Origin: an uncultured Bartonella sp.
GTDB taxonomy: Bacteria; Pseudomonadota; Alphaproteobacteria; Rhizobiales; Rhizobiaceae
Length of the DNA: 64,000 nucleotides
Assembly: GCF_946479275.1 (NCBI RefSeq)
Contig: NZ_CAMLFE010000001.1
Span: 124,001 to 188,000 of the forward strand
Direction: 5' to 3'
Shown: piece after piece, positions 28,693 to 38,879 of the stretch
Layout of the letters: each line of letters opens with the position of its first letter
Position numbering within the stretch: position 1 is the stretch's first letter
Made by a program: the position numbers and the translations under genes
The notes under the pieces: model-generated
Told to the model about the DNA's origin: nothing
Database searches by the model: none
The model's input: only the letters and a program-made list of their open reading frames with translations

Positions 28693-29526
28693 ATGGCCGA
28701 GCTGAATGATATCGACGATGCTGTAGATGGTTGCCATCCGCTATTTCGTGACGCACCTTCAACAGTCGAATTCAATAAACTGAGAAAACGTTTGCTGCGG
28801 CATATGCGTCAAGCATTGGATGATTTTTCAATGGTTAAACAGGGGCAGAAATGGCTTGTTGCCGTGTCAGGTGGCAAGGATTCCTATGGCCTCCTTGCTT
28901 TACTTCTCGATTTGAAGTGGCGCGGTTTACTGCCAGTAGATATTTTGGCCTGCAATCTTGACCAAGGTCAACCTGGTTTTCCAAAAAATGTATTGCCGGA
29001 TTTTTTAAACCATTATGAGATCCCTTACCGGATTGAATATCAGGATACATATTCGATAGTCACCGAAAAACTGGATAATACACAAACCTATTGTTCTCTT
29101 TGTTCACGCTTGCGCCGCGGTAATCTCTACCGGATTGCACGCGAAGAAGGATGTTCAGCTTTAGTTCTTGGGCACCATCGTGATGATGTGCTGGAAACAT
29201 TTTTCATGAATCTGTTTCATGGTGGTCGATTAGCAGCGATGCCGGGCAAGCTCGTCAATGATGAAGGGGATATGCAGGTTTTGCGCCCGCTTGTTTACGC
29301 GGCAGAAGAAGACCTCGCCAAATTCGCCGAAGCTATGCGTTTTCCGATTATTCCTTGTAACCTTTGTGGTAGTCAGGATGGTCTTCAGCGCAACGCAATG
29401 AAAAAAATGCTGAATGACATCGAAGCGAAAATGCCAGGTCGGAAAGATACGATGATCCATGCTTTGACGAATGTTCGTCCAAGTCATCTATTGGATAAAA
29501 ATCTCTTTGATTTCAGTGCCTTTTGA
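28693..29526 (+). CDS. ttcA: tRNA 2-thiocytidine(32) synthetase TtcA
   Basis: Iron-sulphur PP-loop enzyme that thiolates cytidine 32 of tRNA. The 277-residue protein has the PP-loop [12 protein letters not shown], two cysteine pairs ([11 protein letters not shown] and [13 protein letters not shown]) that hold the cluster, and [21 protein letters not shown] start at ATG 28693, preceded by GAAGGAAGG; the open frame reaches back into rpsD and is not used. Confidence 0.94.
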   Translation: MAELNDIDDAVDGCHPLFRDAPSTVEFNKLRKRLLRHMRQALDDFSMVKQGQKWLVAVSGGKDSYGLLALLLDLKWRGLLPVDILACNLDQGQPGFPKNVLPDFLNHYEIPYRIEYQDTYSIVTEKLDNTQTYCSLCSRLRRGNLYRIAREEGCSALVLGHHRDDVLETFFMNLFHGGRLAAMPGKLVNDEGDMQVLRPLVYAAEEDLAKFAEAMRFPIIPCNLCGSQDGLQRNAMKKMLNDIEAKMPGRKDTMIHALTNVRPSHLLDKNLFDFSAF

Positions 29527-29641
29527 ATAAAACACTTTTGCCTGAGAAACAGATAGTTCGCTTGTCGCAAGTTAACAGATTCGAATAATGACAGTTTGCA
29601 TCCAATTCCGATTAGAAGTGGACGTAAATTGATGGATGATG

Positions 29642-29684
29642 AAAGACGTTCCAGCGACAAAAATTGGTTCATTAAACGTCTTTT
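29642..29684 (+). terminator. Weak terminator candidate downstream of ttcA
   Basis: Inverted repeat AAAGACGTT / AACGTCTTT with a 24-nt loop and a short T-run, about 115 nt after the ttcA stop. The long loop and distance make this uncertain. Confidence 0.35.
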
Positions 29685-29764
29685 AGATTAAGTCATATCA
29701 AGAATATGGGTGGAACCCGGTCCGGAAAATTAATCTTGAAAGACATAAAATGATTGGATGACCA

Positions 29765-31045
29765 TCATTTATCATCTGTTTTTATAAACGACACATGGGA
29801 CGCATGATGGTGTCCCGAGAACAACTTTCCCTTTTCGGCGACAAGGATCAACATAATTGACCCACATGAGAGAAGGAAAAAACCACCTGCAATCGGGATA
29901 GTCGTGCCATCAAACTGTTGGGCAATAATGAATCCCAATCCGGCGCCGATGATTGTTTGTAAAAAGCCGAATACAGAAGAGGCAGTACCTGCGACCTTGC
30001 CGAGCGGTTCCATAGCGAGGGAATTAAAATTGGCACCAAGCCCGCCATAAGAAAACATAATGATGACAAGTAACAGCATGAAATAACTGAATGGAGTAGA
30101 ACCTCCCTCATATATCGAGCCAATAAACCAGATTAATGAAGCGATGCAGAAAATAAGTAGCAATGTATGCGAAATTTTACGCATGCCGAAACGACCCACA
30201 AACAGGGAATTCAGAAATGAAGAAAGCGCCTGAAACGCTGCAACAAGCGCGAAAGCGGCCGGAAACCAGGGGCCCAAATGATATATACCATCATAAATCT
30301 GTTGCGATGTATTAAGAGTACAGAAAAGACCGCCAAGAACGAGCGAGAACGCCAATGTATAGCAAAGCGATACGCGGTTCGAGACAACCATCCAAAGACT
30401 TTCTCCAACAGAAGAAAATGTAAGCGGACGCTCTTCATATAAAGTTTCGGGAAGACGAAAATAAACCCAGATTGCGATGAGTATTCCGGCGACTGCCATA
30501 AATAGAAAGATGAGTTGCCAATGGCCAAAAAACATAATGGCCTGACCAACTGCAGGGGCAACGACCGGCACAATCATAAAGACCATCATGACAATGGACA
30601 TAACCTCTGCCATTTGACGACCGCCGTAAATATCCCGCACGATTGAAATGGTGAGGACACGGGTTGCAGCTGCACCGATTCCTTGAATCGCGCGCAAAGC
30701 CAGTAGCCATCCGAAATTCGGGGCGAATGCGCATGCGGCAGAAGAGAGTGAATAGAATATCAAACCGGCAATAATGGGTTTACGGCGGCCATAGCGGTCA
30801 CTTATGGGACCAAACAACAATTGCGATAAACCAAAGCCGACAAGGTAGGAAAAAATAATATAATGCTGATCGTTCCGGCCTGACATTTTCAGGCTTAGCG
30901 ACATATCACTCATCGCAGGCAACATGATGTCAATGGCTATCGCATTGGTTGCCATGAGTGTTGCAATCATGACAATAAATTCTTTATAGCCGAGAGTAGC
31001 TTTTACCGCATCTATATGCTGCCGTTCGCTCAAATGATGTGACAT
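29765..31045 (-). CDS. MFS multidrug transporter, Bcr/CflA family
   Basis: Inner-membrane drug:H+ antiporter-like protein with about 12 membrane segments and 426 residues. ATNAIAIDIMLPAMSDM and LVGFGLSQLLFGPISDRYGRRKPI are the Bcr/CflA signature and the loop 2-3 motif A; RAIQGIGAAATRVLTISIVRD is the motif of segment 4-5. I start at ATG 31045 (MSHHLSERQ); the longer frame to 31102 runs through the terminator of grxD. Substrate unknown. Confidence 0.9.
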   Translation of the reverse strand: MSHHLSERQHIDAVKATLGYKEFIVMIATLMATNAIAIDIMLPAMSDMSLSLKMSGRNDQHYIIFSYLVGFGLSQLLFGPISDRYGRRKPIIAGLIFYSLSSAACAFAPNFGWLLALRAIQGIGAAATRVLTISIVRDIYGGRQMAEVMSIVMMVFMIVPVVAPAVGQAIMFFGHWQLIFLFMAVAGILIAIWVYFRLPETLYEERPLTFSSVGESLWMVVSNRVSLCYTLAFSLVLGGLFCTLNTSQQIYDGIYHLGPWFPAAFALVAAFQALSSFLNSLFVGRFGMRKISHTLLLIFCIASLIWFIGSIYEGGSTPFSYFMLLLVIIMFSYGGLGANFNSLAMEPLGKVAGTASSVFGFLQTIIGAGLGFIIAQQFDGTTIPIAGGFFLLSCGSIMLILVAEKGKLFSGHHHASHVSFIKTDDK

Positions 31046-31057
31046 GAGTTCCCTATA

Positions 31058-31086
31058 ACAAAAGTGCCGATCTTTAAGACCGGCAC
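31058..31086 (-). terminator. Intrinsic terminator after grxD
   Basis: On the minus strand GTGCCG...CGGCAC forms a stem, extended by near-complementary bases, followed by TTTTGTTAT. It ends the purC-to-grxD transcription unit before the MFS gene. Confidence 0.75.
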
Positions 31087-31118
31087 AATGATTAAACTGC
31101 AATAGTCCTAACGTGATT

Positions 31119-31451
31119 TCACGCAGTTTTAACAGCTATGCCTTTCTCTTCAAGAAAATTCTGCAATTCTCCGTTCTGGAACATTTCCCGAATAATATCA
31201 CAGCCGCCGACAAATTCGCCTTTAACATAGAGTTGCGGAATCGTTGGCCAGTTTGAATAATCTTTAATAGCCTGACGCAGTTCGTCGGATGTCAGCACAT
31301 TGACACCTTTGTAATCAAGCCCAAGATAATCCAGAATCTGGACAACCTGTCCGGAAAATCCGCATTGCGGAAAACCCGGTGTACCTTTCATAAAAAGCAC
31401 GATGTCATTGGACTTGACTTCATTATCAATAAAATCACGTGCAGCGGTCAT
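31119..31451 (-). CDS. grxD: Monothiol glutaredoxin GrxD
   Basis: CGFS-type glutaredoxin of 110 residues that binds a [2Fe-2S] cluster with glutathione and passes it on, typically with Bol[19 protein letters not shown] has the active Cys30; [19 protein letters not shown] holds the cis-Pro and glutathione site. It lies about 100 nt after bolA, its usual partner. Confidence 0.96.
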   Translation of the reverse strand: MTAARDFIDNEVKSNDIVLFMKGTPGFPQCGFSGQVVQILDYLGLDYKGVNVLTSDELRQAIKDYSNWPTIPQLYVKGEFVGGCDIIREMFQNGELQNFLEEKGIAVKTA

Positions 31452-31550
31452 TTCTTTTCCTTCCGTCTAAGCCTTGTAAGGCTGTCGAAAAATCGAACTA
31501 TATGTATGGTTAAAGTAGAAGTGAAACAAGTCCCTTCATACCGATGCTGT

Positions 31551-31784
31551 TCAATCCGGCACACTGGTCTGCAGGGCAAGGGCATGGAGAACGCCTCCCA
31601 TATTGCCTTTCAAAGCATTGTAGACCATCTGGTGCTGTTGGACACGATTTTTGCCGCGGAAGCTTTCCGCAACAACCTCGGCTGCATAATGTTCTCCATC
31701 ACCGGCGAGATCGCGGATTGTCACTTTGGCATCGGGAATACCATCACGAATGAGCTTTTCAATCTCATGTGCGTCCATTGCCAT
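31551..31784 (-). CDS. bolA: BolA family protein
   Basis: A 77-residue BolA-like protein (IEKLIRDGIPDAKVTIRDLAGDGEHYAAEVVAESF, HQMVYNALKGNMGGVLHALAL) with the conserved histidine and class II KH-like fold. It works with monothiol glutaredoxins in iron-sulphur trafficking. I start at ATG 31784, preceded by AGGAG; the longer frame runs into purL. It lies between purL and grxD. Confidence 0.94.
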   Translation of the reverse strand: MAMDAHEIEKLIRDGIPDAKVTIRDLAGDGEHYAAEVVAESFRGKNRVQQHQMVYNALKGNMGGVLHALALQTSVPD

Positions 31785-31848
31785 GATGCATCTCCTATAT
31801 TTTCGGGCTTCAAGAATAGCACAAGCCAGGTTTGTAATCGAAGTTCTG

Positions 31849-34056
31849 TTATTTATTTTCCATAAAATCGGGAAACCAGCTTTCGTAGGCATTTTCAAGT
31901 TGTTTGACAGAAAGTTTTATCTGCCCTTCAACGAAAAGGTTGTCGCCACTTACTGTTCCCAACTCAGCAAGTTCAATACCTGCTTTTTCCGCTTGTTTCT
32001 TAACTTTTCCAAGTTTTTCACTGTTAACAGTAATGAGATAGCGTGCCTGATCTTCTCCGAAGAGTTCGGCGTGAGCCGGTGTTTTCCCAGTCAATGCAAT
32101 CTTCACACCGCGGCGGGATTTGATAACCATCTCTGCCAACGCGATTGCCAAGCCACCGTCAGAAAGATCATGACAAGCATTAACTTCTTTATTTTCTATC
32201 AGATTTCTTATGAAATTACCATTGGCCTTTTCTTTTTCAAGATCAACATGGGGAGGCGTACCTTGTTCCATATCAAGAACATCGCGTAAATATATTGATT
32301 GTCCAAGATGAGAACCACAGCTGCCAACGAGAAGAATGGTATCATTGTCTTTCATACCATCAATTTTCGCCATATTCTGCCAGTCATTGATAAGCCCAAC
32401 GCCGGCCATTGTGGGGGTCGGCAATATCCCTTCGCCATTGGTTTCATTATAAAGTGATACATTTCCCGATACGATCGGAAAATCGAGAGCTTTGCAAGCT
32501 TCGCTGATACCTTTGATGGCATAAACAAGCTGACCCATAATTTCAGGCTTTTCGGGATTGCCGAAGTTAAGATTATCACTACAGGCAAGTGGCTTTGCAC
32601 CCGTTGCACAAAGGTTGCGCCAACATTCTGCTACAGCCTGTTTACCTCCTTCAAAGGGATCCGCCTGACAATATCGCGGTGTCACATCGGAAGAGAATGC
32701 AAGCGCTTTATGGGGATTTCCCTCGACACGAATAACACCTGCATCACCACCGGGACGCACAAGACTATTTCCCTGAATAAGAGTGTCATATTGTTCATAG
32801 ACCCAACGCCGTGAACTTTGATCGGCCGAGCCGACAAGTTTGAGCAATGCATCCTGAAGATTAACCTCTTTAATATTTTCCAACTTGACGGGTGAAGCTT
32901 CTTGCGGCTTGACCCATGGACGGTCATATTCCGGCGCTTCGTCGCCTAATTTCTTGATAGGCAGATTAGCGACTTCCTTGCCATGCTGAAGGACACGAAA
33001 CCGTAAATCGTCGGTCGTTTTTCCGACAATAGCAAAATCGAGACCCCATTTCTTGAAGATCGCGGCAGCCTCTTTTTCAAGCTCCGGCTTCAATATCATC
33101 AGCATACGTTCCTGACTTTCCGAAAGCATCATTTCATAAGCTGACATGTTGGTTTCGCGAACGGGAACGCGATCAAGATCAAGTTCGATACCAAGATCGC
33201 CTTTTGCACCCATTTCAACGGCAGAGCAAGTAAGTCCTGCTGCACCCATATCCTGAATCGCTATAACAGCGCCGGAAGCCATAAGTTCAAGGCAGGCTTC
33301 CAACAGACATTTTTCAGTAAACGGGTCACCGACCTGGACGGTAGGACGTTTTTCACCGATTGTGTCATCAAATTCAGCGGAAGCCATAGTGGCTCCGCCA
33401 ACGCCATCACGACCGGTCTTGGCACCGAGATATACGACTGGAAGGCCAACTCCTTCCGCTTTTGAATAAAAAAGTGCATTGGTCTTTGCAATTCCGGCAG
33501 CAAACGCGTTGACCAAAATATTGCCATTATAGCTTTTGTCGAAATTAACTTCACCGGCTACGGTCGGAACGCCGAACGCGTTTCCGTACCCACCAACACC
33601 GGAGACAACGCCGGAAACGAGATGTCTTGTGCGTGGATGCTCGGGAGCACCGAAACGCAATGCATTCATTGCCGCGACAGGTCGGGCACCCATCGTAAAT
33701 ACGTCTCTCAAAATACCACCAACGCCTGTGGCTGCACCCTGATAAGGCTCGATGTAAGAGGGGTGATTATGGCTTTCCATCTTGAAAACCACACACTCAC
33801 CATCGCCGATATCTACAATACCTGCATTCTCGCCAGGCCCCTGAATAACGCAATCTCCTTTGGTCGGTAGTGTGCGGAGCCATTTCTTGGACGATTTATA
33901 AGAGCAATGTTCGTTCCACATGGCCGAGAAAATCCCGAGTTCGGTAAAAGTCGGCTCACGACCGACGAGCTCAAGAATGCGTGCATATTCATCGGGCTTT
34001 AATCCGTGGGCAGCAATAATTGCCGGCGTAATGGCAATGTCGTTTTTCACGCTCAT
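31849..34056 (-). CDS. purL: Phosphoribosylformylglycinamidine synthase subunit PurL
   Basis: Synthetase subunit of the three-part FGAM synthase (PurS, PurQ, PurL), fourth step of purine synthesis. At 735 residues it is the short PurL type. Visible motifs include [52 protein letters not shown] and [17 protein letters not shown]. It follows purS, purQ and a lipoprotein gene and is followed by bolA and grxD. Confidence 0.98.
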   Translation of the reverse strand: MSVKNDIAITPAIIAAHGLKPDEYARILELVGREPTFTELGIFSAMWNEHCSYKSSKKWLRTLPTKGDCVIQGPGENAGIVDIGDGECVVFKMESHNHPSYIEPYQGAATGVGGILRDVFTMGARPVAAMNALRFGAPEHPRTRHLVSGVVSGVGGYGNAFGVPTVAGEVNFDKSYNGNILVNAFAAGIAKTNALFYSKAEGVGLPVVYLGAKTGRDGVGGATMASAEFDDTIGEKRPTVQVGDPFTEKCLLEACLELMASGAVIAIQDMGAAGLTCSAVEMGAKGDLGIELDLDRVPVRETNMSAYEMMLSESQERMLMILKPELEKEAAAIFKKWGLDFAIVGKTTDDLRFRVLQHGKEVANLPIKKLGDEAPEYDRPWVKPQEASPVKLENIKEVNLQDALLKLVGSADQSSRRWVYEQYDTLIQGNSLVRPGGDAGVIRVEGNPHKALAFSSDVTPRYCQADPFEGGKQAVAECWRNLCATGAKPLACSDNLNFGNPEKPEIMGQLVYAIKGISEACKALDFPIVSGNVSLYNETNGEGILPTPTMAGVGLINDWQNMAKIDGMKDNDTILLVGSCGSHLGQSIYLRDVLDMEQGTPPHVDLEKEKANGNFIRNLIENKEVNACHDLSDGGLAIALAEMVIKSRRGVKIALTGKTPAHAELFGEDQARYLITVNSEKLGKVKKQAEKAGIELAELGTVSGDNLFVEGQIKLSVKQLENAYESWFPDFMENK

Positions 34057-34108
34057 TGATTGGCTCCATCAAACAACTTCGAATTCAATTTGAAAAAGTG
34101 GATTATTG

Positions 34109-34510
34109 TCAGCACTCGTTGTCGCCTTTGACCCAACGATCGACATCCTCGCCGATTGCGTTGCCTTGTGGCGTTGCCATGAGCGGACCGTAAACCGAAA
34201 CTTTTGCTGGATTGCCTTCGGCTTCAACCACCAATATCGGCTTGCCACCTGGGGTGTTCTTTGGAACAATGAGCATGCGCGGGCGACCGGAATAGGACTG
34301 GAGTTCAGGTTCAAAACCATAACGTTTGAATTCTGCCTTGTCGGATTTGAACCAGCAACGGTTGGCTGTTAAAGCGACACGTTCCATTGTTTTGAGTGCA
34401 GGCTCGCCGCTTGCCAGCTCAATATTTCCGGGACCGGTTTTTTGAGTGCAGGCATAAAGCCCCAAGATTAGTGATAAAACCGAACAAGTCGTTATCTTTT
34501 GAATTTTCAT
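34109..34510 (-). CDS. Putative lipoprotein within the purQ-purL operon, function unknown
   Basis: A 133-residue protein with a lipoprotein signal peptide: a hydrophobic core and lipobox GLYAC with the acylated Cys at residue 21. The mature part has three more cysteines counting the last residue, and a conserved-looking [23 protein letters not shown]. No domain recognised. Its ATG overlaps the purQ stop in an ATGA junction, so it is translated with the purine genes, and purL follows after about 50 nt. A direct role in purine synthesis is unlikely for an exported lipoprotein; the operon position may only ensure expression during growth. Confidence 0.8.
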   Translation of the reverse strand: MKIQKITTCSVLSLILGLYACTQKTGPGNIELASGEPALKTMERVALTANRCWFKSDKAEFKRYGFEPELQSYSGRPRMLIVPKNTPGGKPILVVEAEGNPAKVSVYGPLMATPQGNAIGEDVDRWVKGDNEC

Positions 34511-35178
34511 GCTGCTATTCCTAATGCACCGGCAAAAAGCCTTTTACCGTCCGTGCCGCCATGAGCGGGCTCTACTAGGTCTTCGGGGTGAGGCATCATG
34601 CCGAGGATGTTACCCTTTTCATTTACGATACCCGCAATGTCATTAATCGATCCGTTCGGATTTGTGCCTTCGGCGTATCGGAATACGACCTGTCCATTTC
34701 CTTCCAGCCGGTCTATCGTATTTTTGTCGGCATAATAGTTGCCGTCCTGATGGGCGACCGGACAACGAATGATCTCGTTTTTATGGTAAGCTCTCGAAAA
34801 CGCTGTCTTTTCATTGACAATTTGCAACTTTATTTCGCGGCAGGCAAACCGCAACGAAGCATTCCTCATCAATACACCGGGAAGGAGTCCGGCCTCCACC
34901 AGAATCTGGAAACCGTTGCAGACACCGATAATATTTGTTCCCCGTTCGGCTTGTTTACATACAGCTTTCATAACCGGCATTCTTGCTGCGATCGCTCCAC
35001 ACCGCAAATAATCTCCGTAAGAAAAACCGCCGGGGATCACGATGAGATCGACATTTGGTATAGTTGTTTCTGTTTGCCAGATTTTGAGTGGCTCTACGCC
35101 GGTTATCAGACGCAGTGCGTCAACCATGTCACGGTCACGATTCAGTCCCGGTAACTGGATTACTGCAGTTTTCATCAC
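34507..35178 (-). CDS. purQ: Phosphoribosylformylglycinamidine synthase subunit PurQ
   Basis: Glutaminase subunit that supplies ammonia to PurL. Class I amidotransferase: nucleophile Cys87 in [17 protein letters not shown], oxyanion region [16 protein letters not shown], catalytic His in [10 protein letters not shown]. 223 residues, family length. Fifteen nt after purS; overlaps the downstream lipoprotein start by 4 nt. Confidence 0.97.
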   Translation of the reverse strand: MMKTAVIQLPGLNRDRDMVDALRLITGVEPLKIWQTETTIPNVDLIVIPGGFSYGDYLRCGAIAARMPVMKAVCKQAERGTNIIGVCNGFQILVEAGLLPGVLMRNASLRFACREIKLQIVNEKTAFSRAYHKNEIIRCPVAHQDGNYYADKNTIDRLEGNGQVVFRYAEGTNPNGSINDIAGIVNEKGNILGMMPHPEDLVEPAHGGTDGKRLFAGALGIAA

Positions 35179-35193
35179 GCCATCCGTTTCCGT

Positions 35194-35433
35194 TTATAAA
35201 AGTTCTATCTGGTAATTTTCGATAACTGTATTGGCGAGCAATTGTTCGCACATTTCTTCGAGCTGTTTTTTTGCCTCGTCTTCAGTAAGGTCACCCAATA
35301 CGATATCAAAGACCTTCCCTTGTCTAACAGATTCGACACCCTTGAAATTAAGGCTGTCCAATGCGCCGACAATTGCTTTACCTTGAGGATCAAGAACACC
35401 AGCCTTGAGAGTGACGGTTACACGCGCTTTCAT
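35194..35433 (-). CDS. purS: Phosphoribosylformylglycinamidine synthase subunit PurS
   Basis: Small subunit (79 residues) that bridges PurQ and PurL. VTVTLKAGVLDPQGKAIVGAL and VRQGKVFDIVLGDLTEDEAKKQL are typical. It lies between purC and purQ. Confidence 0.95.
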   Translation of the reverse strand: MKARVTVTLKAGVLDPQGKAIVGALDSLNFKGVESVRQGKVFDIVLGDLTEDEAKKQLEEMCEQLLANTVIENYQIELL

Positions 35434-35465
35434 GATTTAATCCTGCATTTTTGCCAAAAAGGTAA

Positions 35466-35484
35466 GGCGGCTTAAAAAGCCGCC
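35466..35484 (-). promoter_or_regulatory. Hairpin between purC and purS
   Basis: Perfect 8-bp stem GGCGGCTT / AAGCCGCC with a 3-nt loop just after the purC stop. There is no immediate U-run, so it may be an attenuating or processing stem rather than a full terminator. Confidence 0.55.
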
Positions 35485-35491
35485 CGACGAA

Positions 35492-36256
35492 TTATTTTAC
35501 AAGAACGGGACCGTTCGGCCGCGATTGCTCATTCTCATTTATGATTCCAAGACGTTTTGCAACCTCCTGATAGGCTTCAATCAAGCCGCCCATATCACGG
35601 CGAAATCTGTCTTTATCCATTTTTTCTTTGGTGTTGATATCCCACAGCCGCGACGAGTCAGGCGATATTTCGTCTGCCAATACGATATGCATGACATCGC
35701 CTTCCCATAAACGGCCAAACTCCATCTTGAAGTCGATAAGTTCAATACCAACGCCGACAAAAAGGCCAGTCAGAAAATCGTTAATTCGTATCGACAATTG
35801 CATAATGTCTTCGAGTTCTGCAGGGGTTGCCCAGCCAAACGCTGTAATGTGCTCTTCAGATACCATTGGGTCATCAAGCTTGTCTTTTTTATAATAGAAC
35901 TCGATGATTGATTGGGGGAGGGGTGTTCCTTCCTCAATGCCAAGACGTTTCGATATAGAGCCGGCAGCAACATTGCGCACAACGACTTCCAGAGGAACCA
36001 TATCCACAGCTTTGATGAGCTGCTCGCGCATGTTAACGCGTTTGATGAAATGGGTTGGAATGCCGATACGTGCAAGCTGCGTAAATATATACTCGGAAAT
36101 GCGGTTATTCAAAACGCCTTTACCGTCAATGACTTCATGCTTTTTCGCATTGAAAGCAGTAGCATCATCCTTGAAAAACTGGATATATGTCCCTGGTTCC
36201 GGCCCTTCATACAAAATCTTGGCTTTACCTTCATAAATGCGGTGACGACGGTTCAT
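35492..36256 (-). CDS. purC: SAICAR synthetase PurC
   Basis: Joins aspartate to CAIR in purine synthesis. The 254-residue protein has [50 protein letters not shown] and [11 protein letters not shown] start at ATG 36256 ([13 protein letters not shown]); the longer frame to 36439 is not family sequence. First gene of the purC-S-Q-lipoprotein-L-bolA-grxD unit, divergent from the DUF1476 gene. Confidence 0.96.
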   Translation of the reverse strand: MNRRHRIYEGKAKILYEGPEPGTYIQFFKDDATAFNAKKHEVIDGKGVLNNRISEYIFTQLARIGIPTHFIKRVNMREQLIKAVDMVPLEVVVRNVAAGSISKRLGIEEGTPLPQSIIEFYYKKDKLDDPMVSEEHITAFGWATPAELEDIMQLSIRINDFLTGLFVGVGIELIDFKMEFGRLWEGDVMHIVLADEISPDSSRLWDINTKEKMDKDRFRRDMGGLIEAYQEVAKRLGIINENEQSRPNGPVLVK

Positions 36257-36462
36257 GGCTTTTTCCTTAATTAAAGCTGATAAATTAGCTTGATGCTTCC
36301 CTAACGCAATTCGTGGGATTCCACAATCATTTCCACGTGATAGACACCAAAATTTCCAATTTTGATACAAGTTAATTTCAGGTATACTATTGCTAACATC
36401 AATTAAATGTTGCAAGAACATGCGCGTAAGCCGGATCATGGCAAAAATTAGGAGAGATTCTC

Positions 36463-36783
36463 ATGGACGGGATGAAAGAGCGTGCGGACGCTTTCGAACA
36501 GAAGTATATGATCGATGAGGAACTTCGTTTCAAAGCCAATGCCCTTTCCAATCGTATGATCGGCCTTTGGGCCGCCGACTGTCTGGGAAAAACCGGTGAA
36601 GCAGCCGACGAATATGCCAAAGAAGTTGTGAACGCATCGTTCCAGCGCGGTAATGAAGAAGCTGTCGTTCAAAAAATTGTCCATGACTTTCATGCGTCCA
36701 ATGTTGCAATTGATGAAAGCAAGTTGCGCAATAAAATGGCTCAGCTTCTCAGGGAATCTATCGAACGCGTTAAAAACAGCTGA
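36463..36783 (+). CDS. DUF1476 family protein, F1-ATPase zeta subunit (inhibitor)
   Basis: A 106-residue mostly helical protein (MKERADAFEQKYMIDEELRF, ANALSNRMIGLWAADCLGKTG, YAKEVVNASFQRGNEEAVVQK). DUF1476 proteins were identified in Paracoccus as the zeta subunit that inhibits ATP hydrolysis by the alphaproteobacterial F1-ATPase. In this window it stands alone between purC and a hydrolase, far from any ATP synthase genes. Followed by a terminator. Confidence 0.9.
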   Translation: MDGMKERADAFEQKYMIDEELRFKANALSNRMIGLWAADCLGKTGEAADEYAKEVVNASFQRGNEEAVVQKIVHDFHASNVAIDESKLRNKMAQLLRESIERVKNS

Positions 36784-36811
36784 TAAATCTATATTGAAAT
36801 TCTCGCAGTCG

Positions 36812-36846
36812 AACCGCCCTGTCAATTTATCCGAGGCGGTTTTTTG
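36812..36846 (+). terminator. Intrinsic terminator after the DUF1476 gene
   Basis: Stem AACCGCC / GGCGGTT with a 16-nt loop, followed by a run of T. It lies just before the convergent hydrolase gene. Confidence 0.75.
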
Positions 36847-36851
36847 ATAAC

Positions 36852-37403
36852 TTAAAGCTTTGCTAGAAAATGCGAAAACACCATAAGCCCTTCTGGCCAT
36901 GGACCGTAGCCCGAGGCCGCATTGATGTGGCCTGCTTCGCCAGTATCAATAAATAGAGAGCCCCAATCTTCTGCAATCTTTTCAGCAACAGAAAACTTGC
37001 AATATTCATCATTGCGACTGGCAATGACAATTGACGGAAATGGCAGACGGCTGCGCGGGTAGGGGCCAAACGTCATGAGATGCTTAGGACGAATATTCGG
37101 GTTTGATACGTCGGGCGGTGCAACAAGGAACGCACCACGCACCTTTTTACCAAGAAACGGCACTGACAGAATAAATGTTGGTACGCCGAGCGAATGGGCA
37201 ACAATGACAACAGGTTTTTCGGCGGCCTCTACTTCCTTGATGAGTTCTCGCGTCCAGTCTTCCCGAACAGGTTTAGACCATTCGGCTTGTTCCACCCGAT
37301 GGGCCGTCGAAAGCTTTTGTTCCCACCGTGTTTGCCAGTGATCGGGACCCGATCCCTGATAGCCCGGGACAATAAGGATATCAACCTGATTTGCCTTCAT
37401 CAA
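36852..37403 (-). CDS. RBBP9/YdeN family serine hydrolase
   Basis: Small alpha/beta hydrolase of 183 residues. LIVPGYQGSGPDHWQTRWE, VIVAHSLGVPT (nucleophilic Ser), SRNDEYCKF (acid) and GEAGHINAASGYGPWPEG (His) are the family's hallmarks. Substrate unknown in bacteria. An 11-bp inverted repeat lies about 100 nt upstream of its start. Confidence 0.9.
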   Translation of the reverse strand: MMKANQVDILIVPGYQGSGPDHWQTRWEQKLSTAHRVEQAEWSKPVREDWTRELIKEVEAAEKPVVIVAHSLGVPTFILSVPFLGKKVRGAFLVAPPDVSNPNIRPKHLMTFGPYPRSRLPFPSIVIASRNDEYCKFSVAEKIAEDWGSLFIDTGEAGHINAASGYGPWPEGLMVFSHFLAKL

Positions 37404-37501
37404 TAAACCTCTCGACTGCCTGTTTAAGATCTTCCGGTAAACGAAAGCTTACAACCCGTTCGTGCAACAAGCCAATGCGACATCAGCGTTAATAACATGT
37501 A

Positions 37502-37535
37502 ACATGTTGATCAAACCTTATGTCGATCAACATGT
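37502..37535. repeat. Inverted repeat between purB and the hydrolase gene
   Basis: Perfect 11-bp arms ACATGTTGATC / GATCAACATGT separated by 12 nt; an extra ACATG lies just to the left. It is downstream of purB and upstream of the RBBP9-type gene on the same strand. No U-run follows, so it may be an operator or an RNA stem. Confidence 0.7.
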
Positions 37536-37560
37536 AGATTATTGTCTTATTTGAACCGTC

Positions 37561-38862
37561 TTACCCGAATACACGGTGAAAGATAGTATCAACATATTTC
37601 GTATGATAGCCGAGATCGAATTTTTCACGAATTTCTTCTTCACTCAAAACGCGTCGAACATCCGGATCAGCTAACAGCTCCTGAAGGAAATCCTTGCCGT
37701 GTTCCCAAACTTGCATCGCATTGCGTTGTACAATCCGGTAGGCATCTTCGCGACTGATCCCTTTTTGTGTCAAAGCCAGAAGCACCCGTTGCGAGTTGAC
37801 CAATCCATGGAACTTGTTCAAATTTTTCATCATATTTTCGGGATAGACAAGGAGCTTATCAATAACCGAAGTAAGCCGTGCCAACGCGAAATCAAGAGTG
37901 ATTGTTGCATCAGGACCAATAAAACGCTCCACCGACGAATGCGAAATATCGCGCTCGTGCCATAAGGCGACATCTTCCATAGCTGGAATAGCAAAAGACC
38001 GTATCATACGCGACAGCCCTGTAAGGTTTTCGCTTAAAACCGGATTGCGTTTATGCGGCATCGCAGAAGAACCTTTTTGCCCCGGAGAAAAATATTCTTC
38101 AGCTTCAAGGACTTCTGTTCGTTGGAGGTGGCGAATTTCAATCGACAAACGTTCAATAGACGATGCGATAACCGCAAGAGTTGCAAAAAACATTGCATGT
38201 CTGTCGCGCGGGATGATCTGCGTCGAAATCGGTTCCGGACGCATACCGAGCTGCTTGGACACATAAGCTTCGACACGCGGATCGATATTTGCAAAAGTTC
38301 CAACAGCCCCCGAAATTGCACAGGTTGAAACTTCTTCCTTTGCCGAAACGAGACGGGCGCGACAGCGTGAAAATTCTGCATATGCAAAAGCAAGCTTGAG
38401 GCCGAAAGTCGTTGGTTCGGCATGGATACCGTGGCTCCGGCCGATCATTACAGTATCTTTGAATTCAAAAGCGCGTTTTTTGAGAGCCGCAAGAAGTCCG
38501 TCCATATCTTTGATAAGAATATCAGATGCTCTCATCAGCTGGACATTGAGAGTTGTATCCAACACATCCGAAGATGTCATACCTTGGTGAATGAAGCGCG
38601 AATCGGGACCGACAAATTCGGCAAGATGAGTGAGAAATGCGATGACGTCATGCTTTGTGACGGCCTCGATTTCCTGAATTCTGGAAACATCGAATTTTGC
38701 CTTGCTCCCTTTCTCCCAGATATTTTTAGCAGCTTCCTCCGGAATCACTCCGATTTTGGCAAGTGCAGTGCAAGCATGTGCTTCAATCTCGAACCAGATG
38801 CGGTATTTTGTTTCTGGCGACCAGATGTCTACCATTTCAGGACGGGAATAACGCGGTATCAT
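37561..38862 (-). CDS. purB: Adenylosuccinate lyase
   Basis: Catalyses two fumarate-releasing steps in purine synthesis. The 433-residue protein has the fumarase-superfamily signature GSSAMPHKRNPVLSENLTGL, TSSDVLDTTLNVQL and GRSHGIHAEPTTFGLKLA. It follows rpe by 17 nt on the minus strand, so the two are cotranscribed. Confidence 0.97.
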   Translation of the reverse strand: MIPRYSRPEMVDIWSPETKYRIWFEIEAHACTALAKIGVIPEEAAKNIWEKGSKAKFDVSRIQEIEAVTKHDVIAFLTHLAEFVGPDSRFIHQGMTSSDVLDTTLNVQLMRASDILIKDMDGLLAALKKRAFEFKDTVMIGRSHGIHAEPTTFGLKLAFAYAEFSRCRARLVSAKEEVSTCAISGAVGTFANIDPRVEAYVSKQLGMRPEPISTQIIPRDRHAMFFATLAVIASSIERLSIEIRHLQRTEVLEAEEYFSPGQKGSSAMPHKRNPVLSENLTGLSRMIRSFAIPAMEDVALWHERDISHSSVERFIGPDATITLDFALARLTSVIDKLLVYPENMMKNLNKFHGLVNSQRVLLALTQKGISREDAYRIVQRNAMQVWEHGKDFLQELLADPDVRRVLSEEEIREKFDLGYHTKYVDTIFHRVFG

Positions 38863-38879
38863 GATCGAGTTCCTTCTGT

